Source: a virus. Taken from it: DNA of 41,757 nucleotides. How positions within the stretch are numbered: the first letter of the stretch is position 1; every line of letters begins with the position of its first letter. The notes beneath the pieces are model-generated. The model ran no database searches. It was given only the letters and a program-made list of their open reading frames with translations, and was not told where the DNA came from. Shown in pieces: positions 7,539 to 16,350 of the stretch. The translations under genes and the position numbers were made by a program. The DNA is taken from positions 1 through 41,757 of IMG/VR virus record IMGVR_UViG_3300014060_000002; one strand, 5' to 3'.

Positions 7539-8180
7539 GTGGCATGTATTCACACTATATATGTATACATATTAGCTTATTTATGGTATAACACTGTATA
7601 CATACAAAAGGACTATAAAATCGGAAATATCAGAATAGACACACAATCACAGAACAGGCTACAGGAATTATCAGAATGTACTGGTGTGTTCATGGCAGCA
7701 ATGTTGAAAGAGTTAATAAGTGATGGGTATGTTAGTAGGGCAATGCATCCTAAGTATAAGAGGCTAGATGAACAGCACACATTGCTATATAAAGTATACA
7801 AAATAACATTCGAAAGTGGTAAAGTTTATATAGGAATGACTAAGACATTATACACTAGAATGCAACAACACACTAATAGGTTTAGCGCAACTGATTTAAT
7901 AAAAGACGTAGAAGTACTTCTAAATACAGATGATGTAATGGAAGCATCCGCATTTGAGCTATTGACTATAAGTAAACACATTACTGAAACCACTTATAAT
8001 AAAGAGGGCGCAATCCCTTACTATACACAATATGTACAACAGAAAGCGGAACCGGCTCATAGTGAAATATTTCTAGAGTTGCAGGACATCCATAATCAAC
8101 AACAATTACGTAAAACCAAACAGAAGCAAATGCACAAATTAACCAAGAAGGTAACAAATGAATCTACAAACATTAGCTAA
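7539..8180 (+). CDS. Ribbon-helix-helix plus GIY-YIG domain protein
   Basis: The N-terminal part from about K27 (KIGNIRIDTQSQNRLQEL, then FMAAMLKELISDGY) has the strand-helix-helix layout of ribbon-helix-helix DNA-binding domains. It is followed by a GIY-YIG-type core: VYKITFESGKVYIGMTKTLYTRMQQH. The fold cleaves DNA in homing and repair nucleases; this copy might be a mobile or regulatory nuclease. The start is uncertain. A clear ribosome-binding site AAGGA (7608-7612) is followed by no ATG, GTG or TTG in frame. The only canonical start that retains the RHH domain is GTG 7539, whose first ~25 residues look non-coding. ATG 7692 would remove most of the RHH domain. Initiation may use a rare codon near 7617-7620, or a start base may have been lost. 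Confidence 0.68.
   Translation: MACIHTIYVYILAYLWYNTVYIQKDYKIGNIRIDTQSQNRLQELSECTGVFMAAMLKELISDGYVSRAMHPKYKRLDEQHTLLYKVYKITFESGKVYIGMTKTLYTRMQQHTNRFSATDLIKDVEVLLNTDDVMEASAFELLTISKHITETTYNKEGAIPYYTQYVQQKAEPAHSEIFLELQDIHNQQQLRKTKQKQMHKLTKKVTNESTNIS
7559..7572. promoter_or_regulatory. Perfect 14-bp palindrome, possible operator
   Basis: ATATGTATACATAT reads the same on both strands and lies upstream of the GIY-YIG cluster. Its core ATGTATACAT recurs at 32776-32785 in a minus-strand gap, so it may be a protein-binding site rather than chance AT-rich sequence. Confidence 0.35.
7587..7592 (+). promoter_or_regulatory. Candidate -10 box (TATAAC)
   Basis: The context TTATGGTATAAC resembles the ATGGTATAAT boxes found in minus-strand late gaps (29361, 38829). 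No good -35 is visible. It would serve the GIY-YIG gene cluster. Confidence 0.3.
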
Positions 8181-8424
8181 CGCAACTATCACACATATAG
8201 CTTCCAACCATACCAAGCTATTCATAGCAGGGTACAGATTACTCTATAGTTATGACTCACTCATCGTCGTGATCGAACCATCAGGACAAGCCCTACTAGG
8301 AGCAGACTGGAAATTCTCTAAGACGACATCCAAGTTTCGTTCGCAGTTCTTGAATGAATCGACAGCAGAGACAGAGGCTAAGCTAGCATCTGGTGAGTAT
8401 AAGCTATTAGCAGACCAACTATGA
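8158..8424 (+). CDS. Small phage protein of unknown function, 88 residues
   Basis: An 88-residue protein beginning within the end of the GIY-YIG gene, with AAGGT upstream. The pattern LLYSYDSLIVVIEPSGQALLG followed by FSKTTSKFRSQFL resembles a family of small phage proteins with a Tyr/Ser strand (SYxTxVA...) and a later TTxKHxxxFL-like segment, whose role is unknown. It is predicted to be soluble and mixed alpha/beta. It overlaps the next gene by four bases (ATGA), so the cluster is translated as a chain. Confidence 0.7.
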   Translation: MNLQTLANATITHIASNHTKLFIAGYRLLYSYDSLIVVIEPSGQALLGADWKFSKTTSKFRSQFLNESTAETEAKLASGEYKLLADQL

Positions 8425-8636
8425 TACATGCTCAAGCAACGCTACATGACTATCATAAGGGCTATGTGCGTGCCAGCATCTGCGTAGACGTACTCCTTAC
8501 AGCTATTGAGCATTCATATCCACAGCTAAACTCTCATTTCACCAATGACACACCAGATATACCAGACGAATCAATTATACCACTACTAGAGGAGATCATT
8601 AATAATGACACTACAAATAATACTAAAACAAACTAA
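8421..8636 (+). CDS. Hypothetical protein, 71 residues
   Basis: Starts at ATG 8421 in a four-base overlap with the preceding stop. Helical N-terminal half (ASICVDVLLTAIEHSYPQL), acidic centre (PDIPDESIIPLLEEII) and an Asn/Thr-rich end. No family is recognised. Its end overlaps the next gene by about 30 bases; tight packing on both sides is the main evidence that it is real. Confidence 0.6.
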   Translation: MIHAQATLHDYHKGYVRASICVDVLLTAIEHSYPQLNSHFTNDTPDIPDESIIPLLEEIINNDTTNNTKTN

Positions 8637-8790
8637 AGAGGTAGAAACTCATAACTATAATAACGTTAGAGCGTACTATTTCAATAAGACTTTCCTAGAG
8701 GTATTCTATGAAAGTGGGCGTAAGCGATATGTTAAACTATCTTCAGTGCTAGAAATCGCAGAAGTGGAGGAAGAACAGTTATGCACATAA
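8605..8790 (+). CDS. Hypothetical protein, 61 residues
   Basis: A short ORF overlapping both neighbours. The middle (NVRAYYFNKTFLEVFYESGRKRYVKL) reads as two or three beta strands with basic turns, followed by an acidic helix (SSVLEIAEVEEEQL). This could be a small barrel-type domain, but no family is recognised. It is translationally chained to the genes before and after. Confidence 0.6.
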   Translation: MTLQIILKQTKEVETHNYNNVRAYYFNKTFLEVFYESGRKRYVKLSSVLEIAEVEEEQLCT

Positions 8791-9074
8791 ACGATAATAG
8801 ATTAACAGCCATAGAAACTGCATATGTAACTGCATTACTACATAAGTGTAATGATGTAATAGCAGTATGTAACTTAGTACTTACTGATGGGTATGAGGCA
8901 CATGATGTGTTCAATGCGGTTCATAGCACTAATCGTGAATTACTCAAACTGGCGATAAAACAATTAGTGGCTACAACAACTGAGATGCTAGATAGCAGAG
9001 GCTTTGAGTTACTAGTTAGCCCAACAAACTCAATAAGGGTAAACAATGATACAACAACTACCAGTAATAACTGA
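8781..9074 (+). CDS. Hypothetical helical protein, 97 residues
   Basis: Starts at ATG 8781 inside the end of the previous gene, with GGAGG (8767-8771) upstream. Predicted mainly helical (RLTAIETAYVTALLHKCNDVIAV and RELLKLAIKQLVATTTEML), ending in a Thr/Asn-rich tail that overlaps the next gene. No catalytic motif or membrane segment is seen and no family is recognised. Confidence 0.62.
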   Translation: MHINDNRLTAIETAYVTALLHKCNDVIAVCNLVLTDGYEAHDVFNAVHSTNRELLKLAIKQLVATTTEMLDSRGFELLVSPTNSIRVNNDTTTTSNN

Positions 9075-9366
9075 ACTTTCACTTAAGTACATACCATATC
9101 CAACTAATGGAGGCATTCCATGTGAACACGAGAGTGGTTGCTATGGTATGTCTATGAAAGGGGTATTAGTTACACCAGCGGGTAGAACTACTATACATGG
9201 TAGAGGGGCACGGTTCACAACTTCTCAATCAATTGCAGAGAGTATTTTAGAGTTAACTAAAATGCACGAAGAGGCGTACAAAGCACAATGTGATTGCTAT
9301 GCCGAAACAGGTTCTGTAACACATCATTCAAAAGAACTACATGATGCAGCTGCCCGTTCTATATAA
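9046..9366 (+). CDS. Hypothetical protein with scattered Cys/His, 106 residues
   Basis: Starts at ATG 9046 within the end of the previous gene. The first half is strand-rich with Gly/Pro turns. It contains two nearby cysteines (CEHESGC) and, toward the end, a second pair (CDC), with His residues in between, so metal binding is possible but unproven. The C-terminal part is helical (SIAESILELTKMHEEAYKAQ). The end overlaps the ligase gene start by 26 bases. Confidence 0.62.
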   Translation: MIQQLPVITELSLKYIPYPTNGGIPCEHESGCYGMSMKGVLVTPAGRTTIHGRGARFTTSQSIAESILELTKMHEEAYKAQCDCYAETGSVTHHSKELHDAAARSI

Positions 9367-10441
9367 AGCAACCAAAAATGGATCTACTCAGTTCTGTTCC
9401 ATCACCATATCAGATGACACGTTCACGGTTACATGGGGGCAAGTAGGAGGCAAAGAGCAATCTAAGTCGACGCAGTGCTCCACCACTAATGCAGGACGCG
9501 CCAACGAACGTACGCCTAAACAGCAAGTACTGCTCGAAGCACAAGCGAAGTGGCAGAAAAAGGTTGATACTGGTTATACAGTCCATCTGCCAAGTGAAGC
9601 ACCTGCTGACTTTACAGCTATTAACTTACCACAGAAAGTGAAAGTTTTTCAAGAACAACTACACAACGTAGCAGATAACGTATACGTGTCTGATAAGCTA
9701 AATGGCATTAACGGTCTCTACCGTTTAGACAATGACTCCTTGACCCTTTATTCACGTGGTGGTTTATCATATCCTGAGCTTCCTCACTTAACTGTTGACA
9801 TACTCCGTATAATGAAGACTAATTCGCTAACTTCACTCAATGTAGAACTCTATATTCATGGTGAGCATTTACAGGATATACAATCAGCTGTTACTAAGCC
9901 TAATGAGTTATCCCCACGTGTACAAGCATGTATATTTGAATTACCTGATGAAGCAGGTACATATACAGTACATCGCACTAAGCTTAAGCATATTAGTGAT
10001 TACTGCACTACTACACATGTATTAGTAATTCCATCTATATTAGTAGATAAGCGATTAATTGAATCTATATACATTAATGCAATATCTCGTGGTTGTGAGG
10101 GAGTTATTATACGTAATCCTACTGGTATATACAAGTATAATGAACGCTCATCAGATGTGTTTAAGTATAAAAAAATGCTTCAGAATGAGTATCACATAAC
10201 TGGTTATGAGCTGGATAAAGACGGTTTCCCTAAACTAATATGTGAATCAGCAGGTGGAGAGTTTACTGTAAGGCCTAGGGGTGATCTGGAATCACGTAGA
10301 GTAATGCTTGCAAACATAGATAGTTACATTGGTAAATGGTATACTGTAGACTACGAGGTACTCACTAAAGCAGGAAAGCCTGCAAAAGGTATAGGGGTAG
10401 CTTTACGTGCCTGTGACCCTACAGGTGAACCTATTGAATAA
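9341..10441 (+). CDS. ATP-dependent DNA ligase with N-terminal WGR-like domain
   Basis: A 366-residue protein that seals nicks in DNA. Residues ~5-75 look like a WGR domain (VLYKATKNGSTQFCSITI, then FTVTWGQVGGKEQ), a nucleic-acid-binding module better known from PARPs and some ligases. The nucleotidyltransferase core follows: motif I at K119-L-N-G-I-N (adenylated lysine K119), motif III LNVELYIHGE, motif IV CEGVIIRN and motif V VFKYK. The C-terminal OB fold spans roughly the last 90 residues. Start ATG 9341 (tandem ATGATG) lies inside the previous gene. It would join Okazaki fragments or recombination products of this phage. No ligase gene is known in N4 itself. Confidence 0.9.
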   Translation: MMQLPVLYKATKNGSTQFCSITISDDTFTVTWGQVGGKEQSKSTQCSTTNAGRANERTPKQQVLLEAQAKWQKKVDTGYTVHLPSEAPADFTAINLPQKVKVFQEQLHNVADNVYVSDKLNGINGLYRLDNDSLTLYSRGGLSYPELPHLTVDILRIMKTNSLTSLNVELYIHGEHLQDIQSAVTKPNELSPRVQACIFELPDEAGTYTVHRTKLKHISDYCTTTHVLVIPSILVDKRLIESIYINAISRGCEGVIIRNPTGIYKYNERSSDVFKYKKMLQNEYHITGYELDKDGFPKLICESAGGEFTVRPRGDLESRRVMLANIDSYIGKWYTVDYEVLTKAGKPAKGIGVALRACDPTGEPIE

Positions 10442-10808
10442 CTATGAACTATACTTTAACGTATTCCATGCGTTACTAGGGTTATTCTCCTTGCTAGGCA
10501 TAACGATAATAGTAACATCTATGCTATTAGTTAAACCAGAACTGGTACGTGATGGGATGGAAGCACCCATGCATATCGAACACTCTTCTCCACAGATAAA
10601 CCGATTAGCATGTCAAGTAGAGCTACGTCCTGCACGTGAGTTTACAGATACCCAACGGTACAACTGGTATATGCGGCAGATAGCTAATCAACTTAAACAA
10701 CAACTTGCAGATAGTATAGTAGAAACTATAACAATCCGCGAAGAAGAGTATGCTCACTTAAGACGTAATGTATTGCGTGCAGACATAGGGATAGTACGTC
10801 TTGGATAA
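10434..10808 (+). CDS. Small membrane-anchored protein of unknown function
   Basis: About 124 residues with one N-terminal transmembrane segment (VFHALLGLFSLLGITIIVTSMLLV), then a soluble domain with a helical end (YMRQIANQLKQQLADSIVETI). No ATG is available in frame. TTG 10434, preceded by AGGTG, is the likeliest start, giving a short tail before the membrane helix; GTG 10407 is an alternative. The topology (N-in, C-out) resembles inner-membrane spanins, but a dedicated spanin pair lies elsewhere in the lysis cassette, so the function is open. The gene overlaps both the ligase end and the next gene. Confidence 0.6.
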   Translation: MNNYELYFNVFHALLGLFSLLGITIIVTSMLLVKPELVRDGMEAPMHIEHSSPQINRLACQVELRPAREFTDTQRYNWYMRQIANQLKQQLADSIVETITIREEEYAHLRRNVLRADIGIVRLG

Positions 10809-10995
10809 GATACTTACACAATACAAAGAGGCTATCAAACAGATAACATCTCTAACCAGTCAGCTAACTAAAGCCAATGCACGAATCGAATCGTTAGAAG
10901 CGCAACTAGCCGAAGAAGTTGAAGATTGGAGCATCACTCCCACCTCTAAACAAGTTGGTCATACTATCAATTGGGCTGAGTCTTCTACCGAGTGA
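10801..10995 (+). CDS. Short coiled-coil protein, 64 residues
   Basis: The first ~40 residues form a clear heptad pattern (YKEAIKQITSLTSQLTKANA and on to LEAQLAEE), which argues for genuine coding. Start TTG 10801, with AGGGA upstream. The final 25 residues overlap the 3' end of the convergent 1435-residue virion gene on the other strand by 90 bases. Function unknown; the coiled coil suggests oligomerisation or pairing with the membrane protein encoded just upstream. Confidence 0.55.
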   Translation: MDKILTQYKEAIKQITSLTSQLTKANARIESLEAQLAEEVEDWSITPTSKQVGHTINWAESSTE

Positions 10996-13900
10996 TTGAA
11001 ATATATTTGAATGATATATTCCGGCATCAGGGGACAATCCAACCTTCTGAGCGGCTACATCCATTAGTACCTTGAATGTATTCTTTCGTAGTCGATTTAT
11101 CTGTACTCTCTGGATATTAGCCCAGTATTTCCAGAACGCTTCTGGTCCCATTCTATCTAACCATTGCACGAACTTTGAGTTTATTACCTTTGAGTAGTTG
11201 ATGAAATTTTCCTTAACATCACTCATAATCTCAGCTTCAGGGATTCCTTTCGCAATACCATGCCAATAAGTAGCAGCTCTAAAGTGGAAGTCACTCTCTT
11301 GAGTTACTCCTACCATGAATCTACCTAGTGCTGACTTCTTAGTTAGGAATACTGTCTGGACAACTTCATGCAGTAATGTTCCTTGAGGTACAACTTTTAT
11401 AACTTGCTTCTCAATTGCATTGCTAACCACATTATTATCATCTTCTCTTAACGATACGCCCTCAACTACCGATTGGAATAATCCAGCGTCCATTAATGGT
11501 TTCAATGGGTTGGCATTCATGCTACTAATTGTATCTGCACGTAATCTCTTGTACTTACCTCGCTCATTACCTTCAGTACTAGCAATTAATCTTTCGTATC
11601 TATGCTGTAGAACTTCATCAGCTTTCCACTGTTTTAAACTCTTTCTACTTAATGATAAGTTATCAATCGCTTGTCTTGGACTCATTCCAGAGTACACTAA
11701 GAACTTAGCATTACTCAGTATGTTCCCATATATAGTCGATGGCATCTTAACTACTACGTTACTTTTTAGTACAGCAACAAATGCTTTGAAGTAGTTCTCA
11801 GCTAGTCGTACGTTTCTATCAACCTTAGCGGATACCTTAAGAGGTATTTTACCTATCTTCTTTATATCCATAATACTTGGCTCATTATATGCGAATAGCT
11901 GGTTTATTAAATCTCTACGTACATATAATTCACGTCTTGGCTTAATATCCCGCTTATCTCTAATGTTCTCGTCCTTATTACTCTTCCAGTCCTCTTCTCT
12001 ATTTTTCTCAATTATGTAGTTACGTGCATCAGGAGGAAGTAGTCCCCATAACTCCTCACCCTCCGTCTTGAATCCATATTTACCTTTATCCTCTAACTTC
12101 AGCGTACCGTGCTTGTACGCTGCAACTCTTTCCTCATCAGTCATATCAAATTCTTTAGGCTGAATCTTTATGTACAAGTGTGCATTGTTTTTGTACATAT
12201 CACTACTAGTATCACGTTCCGCACTATCTTTCCTAATTATATCTATTAGGTTTCTATTCTGCTCATTAGTCATTGTCATTGTGCCAACTTGCCCGAATGA
12301 TCGCCCTAACTTCTCAACCCCATTCACACTCATATCTAACTTACTAACCTTGTCTTCTTTACTAATAACATATCTGAAGTCTTGTATATCCCCTAATGGT
12401 GAGTACACTGGTTGCATGCTCACATCACCTTTGTTCCTGTATACATCTATAGCTTTCTTCTTCTCTTTAGCTATCACGTCCCAAAGTGCTTTGTCCTTTA
12501 GATGTGGATTTGACATCCTAACCTTATCACTTAGTAGTAATCCTGGAATATTACGTCTTTGCAAACTTACTGCACCATCCACACGTTTCCCTATACCAGC
12601 ATTGTTACTATAGAACATGCCATAGGCTGTCTTATCAAAGTCGCCTAGAGCTATCTCCATACGTTTCACGAATGCGTAGCCTTGTGCTTCCATATCGACT
12701 CTATTATACATAGGAGCATACTGTATATCTTTGTTAGGGTCTAGTCGGTCATTAGTCTGCCCTTTAACGAAGTTCTCATGCTCCCCACCTGCTTCCATCT
12801 CTTCTTCGGTACTTCTAATCATACCTCTTGCAGTTTCCATATAGTTTCTTACACCATCTGGATCTTGCTCAAGTAACTCGGCTAACTCGGCACGCCCAGC
12901 AGCTTCTTTCAACGCGTATAGTGTTATTAGCTTATCAATTACTTGCTCTCTATCACTATATGGATTACCAATTCCCTCAGGGAACGACTGGGCATGACCA
13001 TACATATTAACTATGTTTCTAGCATTTGATCGCAACCCGGTACCAGTTACCATGAACTGTGCGACTGATTTTGCTTCACGCTGCCACATCTCGCTAGCAT
13101 ACTCCCCAACTTTAGCTAATTCGCCTACTATCTTAGTTATCTCTGCATCAATTACATCATCACTATTAACTAATCTAGTCAATCCATCAATGCCTATATC
13201 TAATCCAACTGACTGTAAATCAATAGATAGTACAGCACTTTCTAGCGCTTCTCTATACTTCTTATTTTTCGTATCATTGATCTTTATCTTAGTGAACCCA
13301 TTTACTATGTCTTCTAGTGTACCTTCAAAGTTCTTCTCACGCAATCTATCTATATGTGCTCTGAACTGCATAGTCATATCCGCCGCTTGTACCAACGTAG
13401 TACGTCCCGTAACGAAGTCAGCCATTACCGCGGCAGCAAATGACCCCTCGCCCAATCCCATTTGCTGTAATAACTTACTTTGTACATTAGCTAACCCTTC
13501 ATTATTTATCGTACGCTTCATTACTTTATTCATATGACGTATATTCTTCAGTGTAGTAGCGGCTTTGTACATTTGCTTGATGTATCCATCAGTCGGTTTA
13601 GGAGCATTCTTAGCTAGTGCTTCTCCCAGCTTATTTACGTATATAGCTGCTTCCATCCTACGCCCAGCATCTACTTCTTCAGCAACCCATTCACGTATAA
13701 ACTCTGACTTGTATGCCATCTGTATAACTGGATCATTACTTAGTGACATAGCAGTTAGCCCTGGTGTTTCTCGTATTATCTTATCTATCTCCGCTTTAGT
13801 GTGCTTACTACGTGGTGATATAGTACCCGTATCCTCTCCTACTGTCTTCTCTAGTATCCAATCAACTGGTTTACCTAATAATGCATCTAGTTTATCTGTC

Positions 13901-15213
13901 TGCTTATTGACCATGCCCATTATCTTTTCATCTAATGGCATACCCTGCATCTGAGTAGCTTTGCTAGCATATCTATCCTGTACGGCAGTCATTGCATACA
14001 CCAACTTAGTAGTTTCTTCTAGGAGATTCTCACCTTTGATCTTCTTAGCTTTAGTTACAAATATTTGGAATGCATTCCATATCCATCTACTTAGCGTTTC
14101 TAATAGGTTTTCACCGTCTACCTTCTCTCTTAGCACGTTCTCTGGTAACTTTTGACTAAGTGCATAACCTAGTGCTTTGTTAGTCATTGCATGTGCCATG
14201 AACTCCTGTAGTCTAGCATCAGCATCAGCTACTGTCTGTATCTCACTATTTGTACCAAATATATAATCATATCTCGCTTGGGCCTTCTGCTTCTCTATGT
14301 TAGTGTATACACCTTTGTGCTCTGGCATGAAATCTTCTACAGTTACTACTTTGCTAGCATACTTGTACAGTCCACGTATCTGCAATTTTAATGCCTGGCC
14401 AACAGTCTTGTCAGTAGTATGGAATATCCAATCTAATGCAGCATGTACTAGCTCGTGCGTCATTGCTTCTTCATTTGTCATAGTGAACTTATTTCTAGCT
14501 TCTTCACCTAGACTACCTCTGATTAATCTGATCTTGTTATCAGTTGCATTAGGATTGAATTCGCCTATTGGTTCTACTATACTAGCTACTTTATCTTTAG
14601 TTACTAGTATGTTCATACCTGCTATGGTCTTCGATAGTCTTTGTAGCTCTGTAGTTACACCTTTTAGTGCTTCACTATGCTCTGCATCCCAGTCACCACC
14701 TAGTGCTTCTTGATCAGCTTTCTGCATTGCTAGTTGTATGTTATGCACTGTATCATTAGTCGTATCTGCATCCATGAATGCTCTATCTATGTATTCTTGT
14801 GTTGTCCCACTTTGATTGTATAGTGTTGTGCCATCTACTAATCCATGCTCAGCATTTTCTTTGACCATCCTATCTAGTACACCTTTTGTAAAGTTGTACT
14901 TACCATTGCCTATATTCAGCCCATAGCTATCGACATCTATCTTGTCGACCCCATTCTTCGTAGTAGGGTTAACATTAATACTATAACCATAAGTAGTTTT
15001 AGTTACTCCTAGTATGTCCACGATCTTATGAAACTTCTCTCCATTAGCTTTATAACCATACGCGGTCTCACGTACAACCCTTGCGGAATCAGCTGCATCA
15101 TTGTACATTTGTATTTTGAGTTGTTTATACTCTTCTACCCTGTCATCTAGTTCTTTACCTGATAGTCCTTCGCCAGCTAATATGTTTCTTATTTTATCTA
15201 TGTTACAATTCAT
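10906..15213 (-). CDS. Giant virion/ejected protein with N-terminal zincin metallopeptidase domain
   Basis: A 1435-residue protein at the end of the late operon, probably carried in the capsid and injected. The N-terminal ~400 residues hold a gluzincin-like site, H253-E-L-V-H257 followed by E337 in QEFMAHAM, resembling the MPTase domains of phage polyvalent proteins. The remaining ~1000 residues are mostly helical with no recognised enzyme motif. The start MNCNIDKI mirrors the MACEIDKT start of the neighbouring 374-residue zincin, so the two N-terminal regions are probably paralogous. Start ATG 15213 follows AAGGA. The protease could mature virion proteins or cleave host factors. The 3' end overlaps the convergent left-arm operon. 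Confidence 0.85.
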   Translation of the reverse strand: MNCNIDKIRNILAGEGLSGKELDDRVEEYKQLKIQMYNDAADSARVVRETAYGYKANGEKFHKIVDILGVTKTTYGYSINVNPTTKNGVDKIDVDSYGLNIGNGKYNFTKGVLDRMVKENAEHGLVDGTTLYNQSGTTQEYIDRAFMDADTTNDTVHNIQLAMQKADQEALGGDWDAEHSEALKGVTTELQRLSKTIAGMNILVTKDKVASIVEPIGEFNPNATDNKIRLIRGSLGEEARNKFTMTNEEAMTHELVHAALDWIFHTTDKTVGQALKLQIRGLYKYASKVVTVEDFMPEHKGVYTNIEKQKAQARYDYIFGTNSEIQTVADADARLQEFMAHAMTNKALGYALSQKLPENVLREKVDGENLLETLSRWIWNAFQIFVTKAKKIKGENLLEETTKLVYAMTAVQDRYASKATQMQGMPLDEKIMGMVNKQTDKLDALLGKPVDWILEKTVGEDTGTISPRSKHTKAEIDKIIRETPGLTAMSLSNDPVIQMAYKSEFIREWVAEEVDAGRRMEAAIYVNKLGEALAKNAPKPTDGYIKQMYKAATTLKNIRHMNKVMKRTINNEGLANVQSKLLQQMGLGEGSFAAAVMADFVTGRTTLVQAADMTMQFRAHIDRLREKNFEGTLEDIVNGFTKIKINDTKNKKYREALESAVLSIDLQSVGLDIGIDGLTRLVNSDDVIDAEITKIVGELAKVGEYASEMWQREAKSVAQFMVTGTGLRSNARNIVNMYGHAQSFPEGIGNPYSDREQVIDKLITLYALKEAAGRAELAELLEQDPDGVRNYMETARGMIRSTEEEMEAGGEHENFVKGQTNDRLDPNKDIQYAPMYNRVDMEAQGYAFVKRMEIALGDFDKTAYGMFYSNNAGIGKRVDGAVSLQRRNIPGLLLSDKVRMSNPHLKDKALWDVIAKEKKKAIDVYRNKGDVSMQPVYSPLGDIQDFRYVISKEDKVSKLDMSVNGVEKLGRSFGQVGTMTMTNEQNRNLIDIIRKDSAERDTSSDMYKNNAHLYIKIQPKEFDMTDEERVAAYKHGTLKLEDKGKYGFKTEGEELWGLLPPDARNYIIEKNREEDWKSNKDENIRDKRDIKPRRELYVRRDLINQLFAYNEPSIMDIKKIGKIPLKVSAKVDRNVRLAENYFKAFVAVLKSNVVVKMPSTIYGNILSNAKFLVYSGMSPRQAIDNLSLSRKSLKQWKADEVLQHRYERLIASTEGNERGKYKRLRADTISSMNANPLKPLMDAGLFQSVVEGVSLREDDNNVVSNAIEKQVIKVVPQGTLLHEVVQTVFLTKKSALGRFMVGVTQESDFHFRAATYWHGIAKGIPEAEIMSDVKENFINYSKVINSKFVQWLDRMGPEAFWKYWANIQRVQINRLRKNTFKVLMDVAAQKVGLSPDAGIYHSNIFQSLGRRLSPIDSMTNLFRGGSDAPIFNFFG

Positions 15214-15222
15214 TATTAGTCC

Positions 15223-16347
15223 TTATTTACATGCATCTTTGATTGCTTGAATAGCTTCAGTGGATAGTCCTCTATTGAAGTACTCTTCATTTGTGACGAT
15301 TACATCTAATTTACCTAGTAGTGCCTCTAGTTCTGGATAACTTCGCTTATCTTGCGCTTGTTGTGCTTCTACCATTGATATGTAACCATCTAGCATGTAC
15401 TCGAATGCATTAGTCAATTCTTTACCCTTCAATCCTAGCATCTTTAGTAATGTGTCTACTAATGTCTCGAACACATTACTTAATTTATCTAACTTAGCAG
15501 TAGGTTCTAACTTTATTAGCTCGCCTATTAGCTGTGGGTTACTTAATGCCTCCGCTAGAAATTCATCTGTACTAGTTTTCCAGTAGTTGAAGTTAACAGT
15601 CTTAGTTATATTAGCTTTAGCTAGCTCAAATAACTCATTAACTCTTACTGTTGCAGGATGATCTGGGAATTCTCGCATAAACTCAAATGAGCCAGCATGT
15701 ATTAGTTCATGCACGACTGTATGATCATTCTGATTACTACGTAGCACGCGAGATACCATATCAACATATTTCTTAGATAGCTCTGGTGTACTCTCTACCG
15801 CTGGTAAAGCACCTAATTCTACTGCTTTGACTAGCCTACTATCTACCTCTGTCTTAATCTGCTCACCACTTATTCTATTGAATTGAATTATCTTGGAATA
15901 CGGTAAGTATTCCGCAGCAACAGCTGGTTGTCCCATAATTATATTTTTAATTGCAACTGCAGATAGCTCAGTAGATCTCTTAATTTCTGGACCTATCAAT
16001 TTCATTACTACCTTACGCATACCCTTATAGTACTGTCCCGTATCTAACCCACTACCTTCATACTTACCAAATACTTCTACTTTGAGGCTTTTTAACTGCT
16101 TATAATCTTGTGGTTTCTCAGTTAGTGGTGTTTTATTATATGGTTTCACACCCTCAACTACTCTAGCTGTGTCGACTTTAGCCAGTTGTTCCACTATACT
16201 TTCATTACTTGTGTTATCTCGCAGGGCAACCAACGATTCCAGCTTGCCCAGTGCAGCAGTTACTAACTTACGCTGCACATCAGTAGTCTTAGATCTGCTT
16301 AGTATGGTTTTGAATTGTTCTATTGTTTTATCTATTTCACATGCCAT
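15223..16347 (-). CDS. Zincin-like metallopeptidase, virion-associated candidate
   Basis: A 374-residue protein with an intact HExxH motif (H213-E-L-I-H217, context VVHELIHAG) and a downstream glutamate in DEFLAEALSNPQL (E262, possible third zinc ligand). A helical C-terminal part follows. It sits between the virion RNA polymerase gene and the 1435-residue protein with a related domain, and starts only three bases after the polymerase stop. The spacing and shared M-x-C-x-I-D-K start suggest duplication of an ancestral domain. Zincins with this HELxHA...EFxAEA pattern are frequent in phage polyvalent proteins, where they are thought to act on proteins after injection; the target here is unknown. 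Confidence 0.82.
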   Translation of the reverse strand: MACEIDKTIEQFKTILSRSKTTDVQRKLVTAALGKLESLVALRDNTSNESIVEQLAKVDTARVVEGVKPYNKTPLTEKPQDYKQLKSLKVEVFGKYEGSGLDTGQYYKGMRKVVMKLIGPEIKRSTELSAVAIKNIIMGQPAVAAEYLPYSKIIQFNRISGEQIKTEVDSRLVKAVELGALPAVESTPELSKKYVDMVSRVLRSNQNDHTVVHELIHAGSFEFMREFPDHPATVRVNELFELAKANITKTVNFNYWKTSTDEFLAEALSNPQLIGELIKLEPTAKLDKLSNVFETLVDTLLKMLGLKGKELTNAFEYMLDGYISMVEAQQAQDKRSYPELEALLGKLDVIVTNEEYFNRGLSTEAIQAIKDACK

Positions 16348-16350
16348 GGA

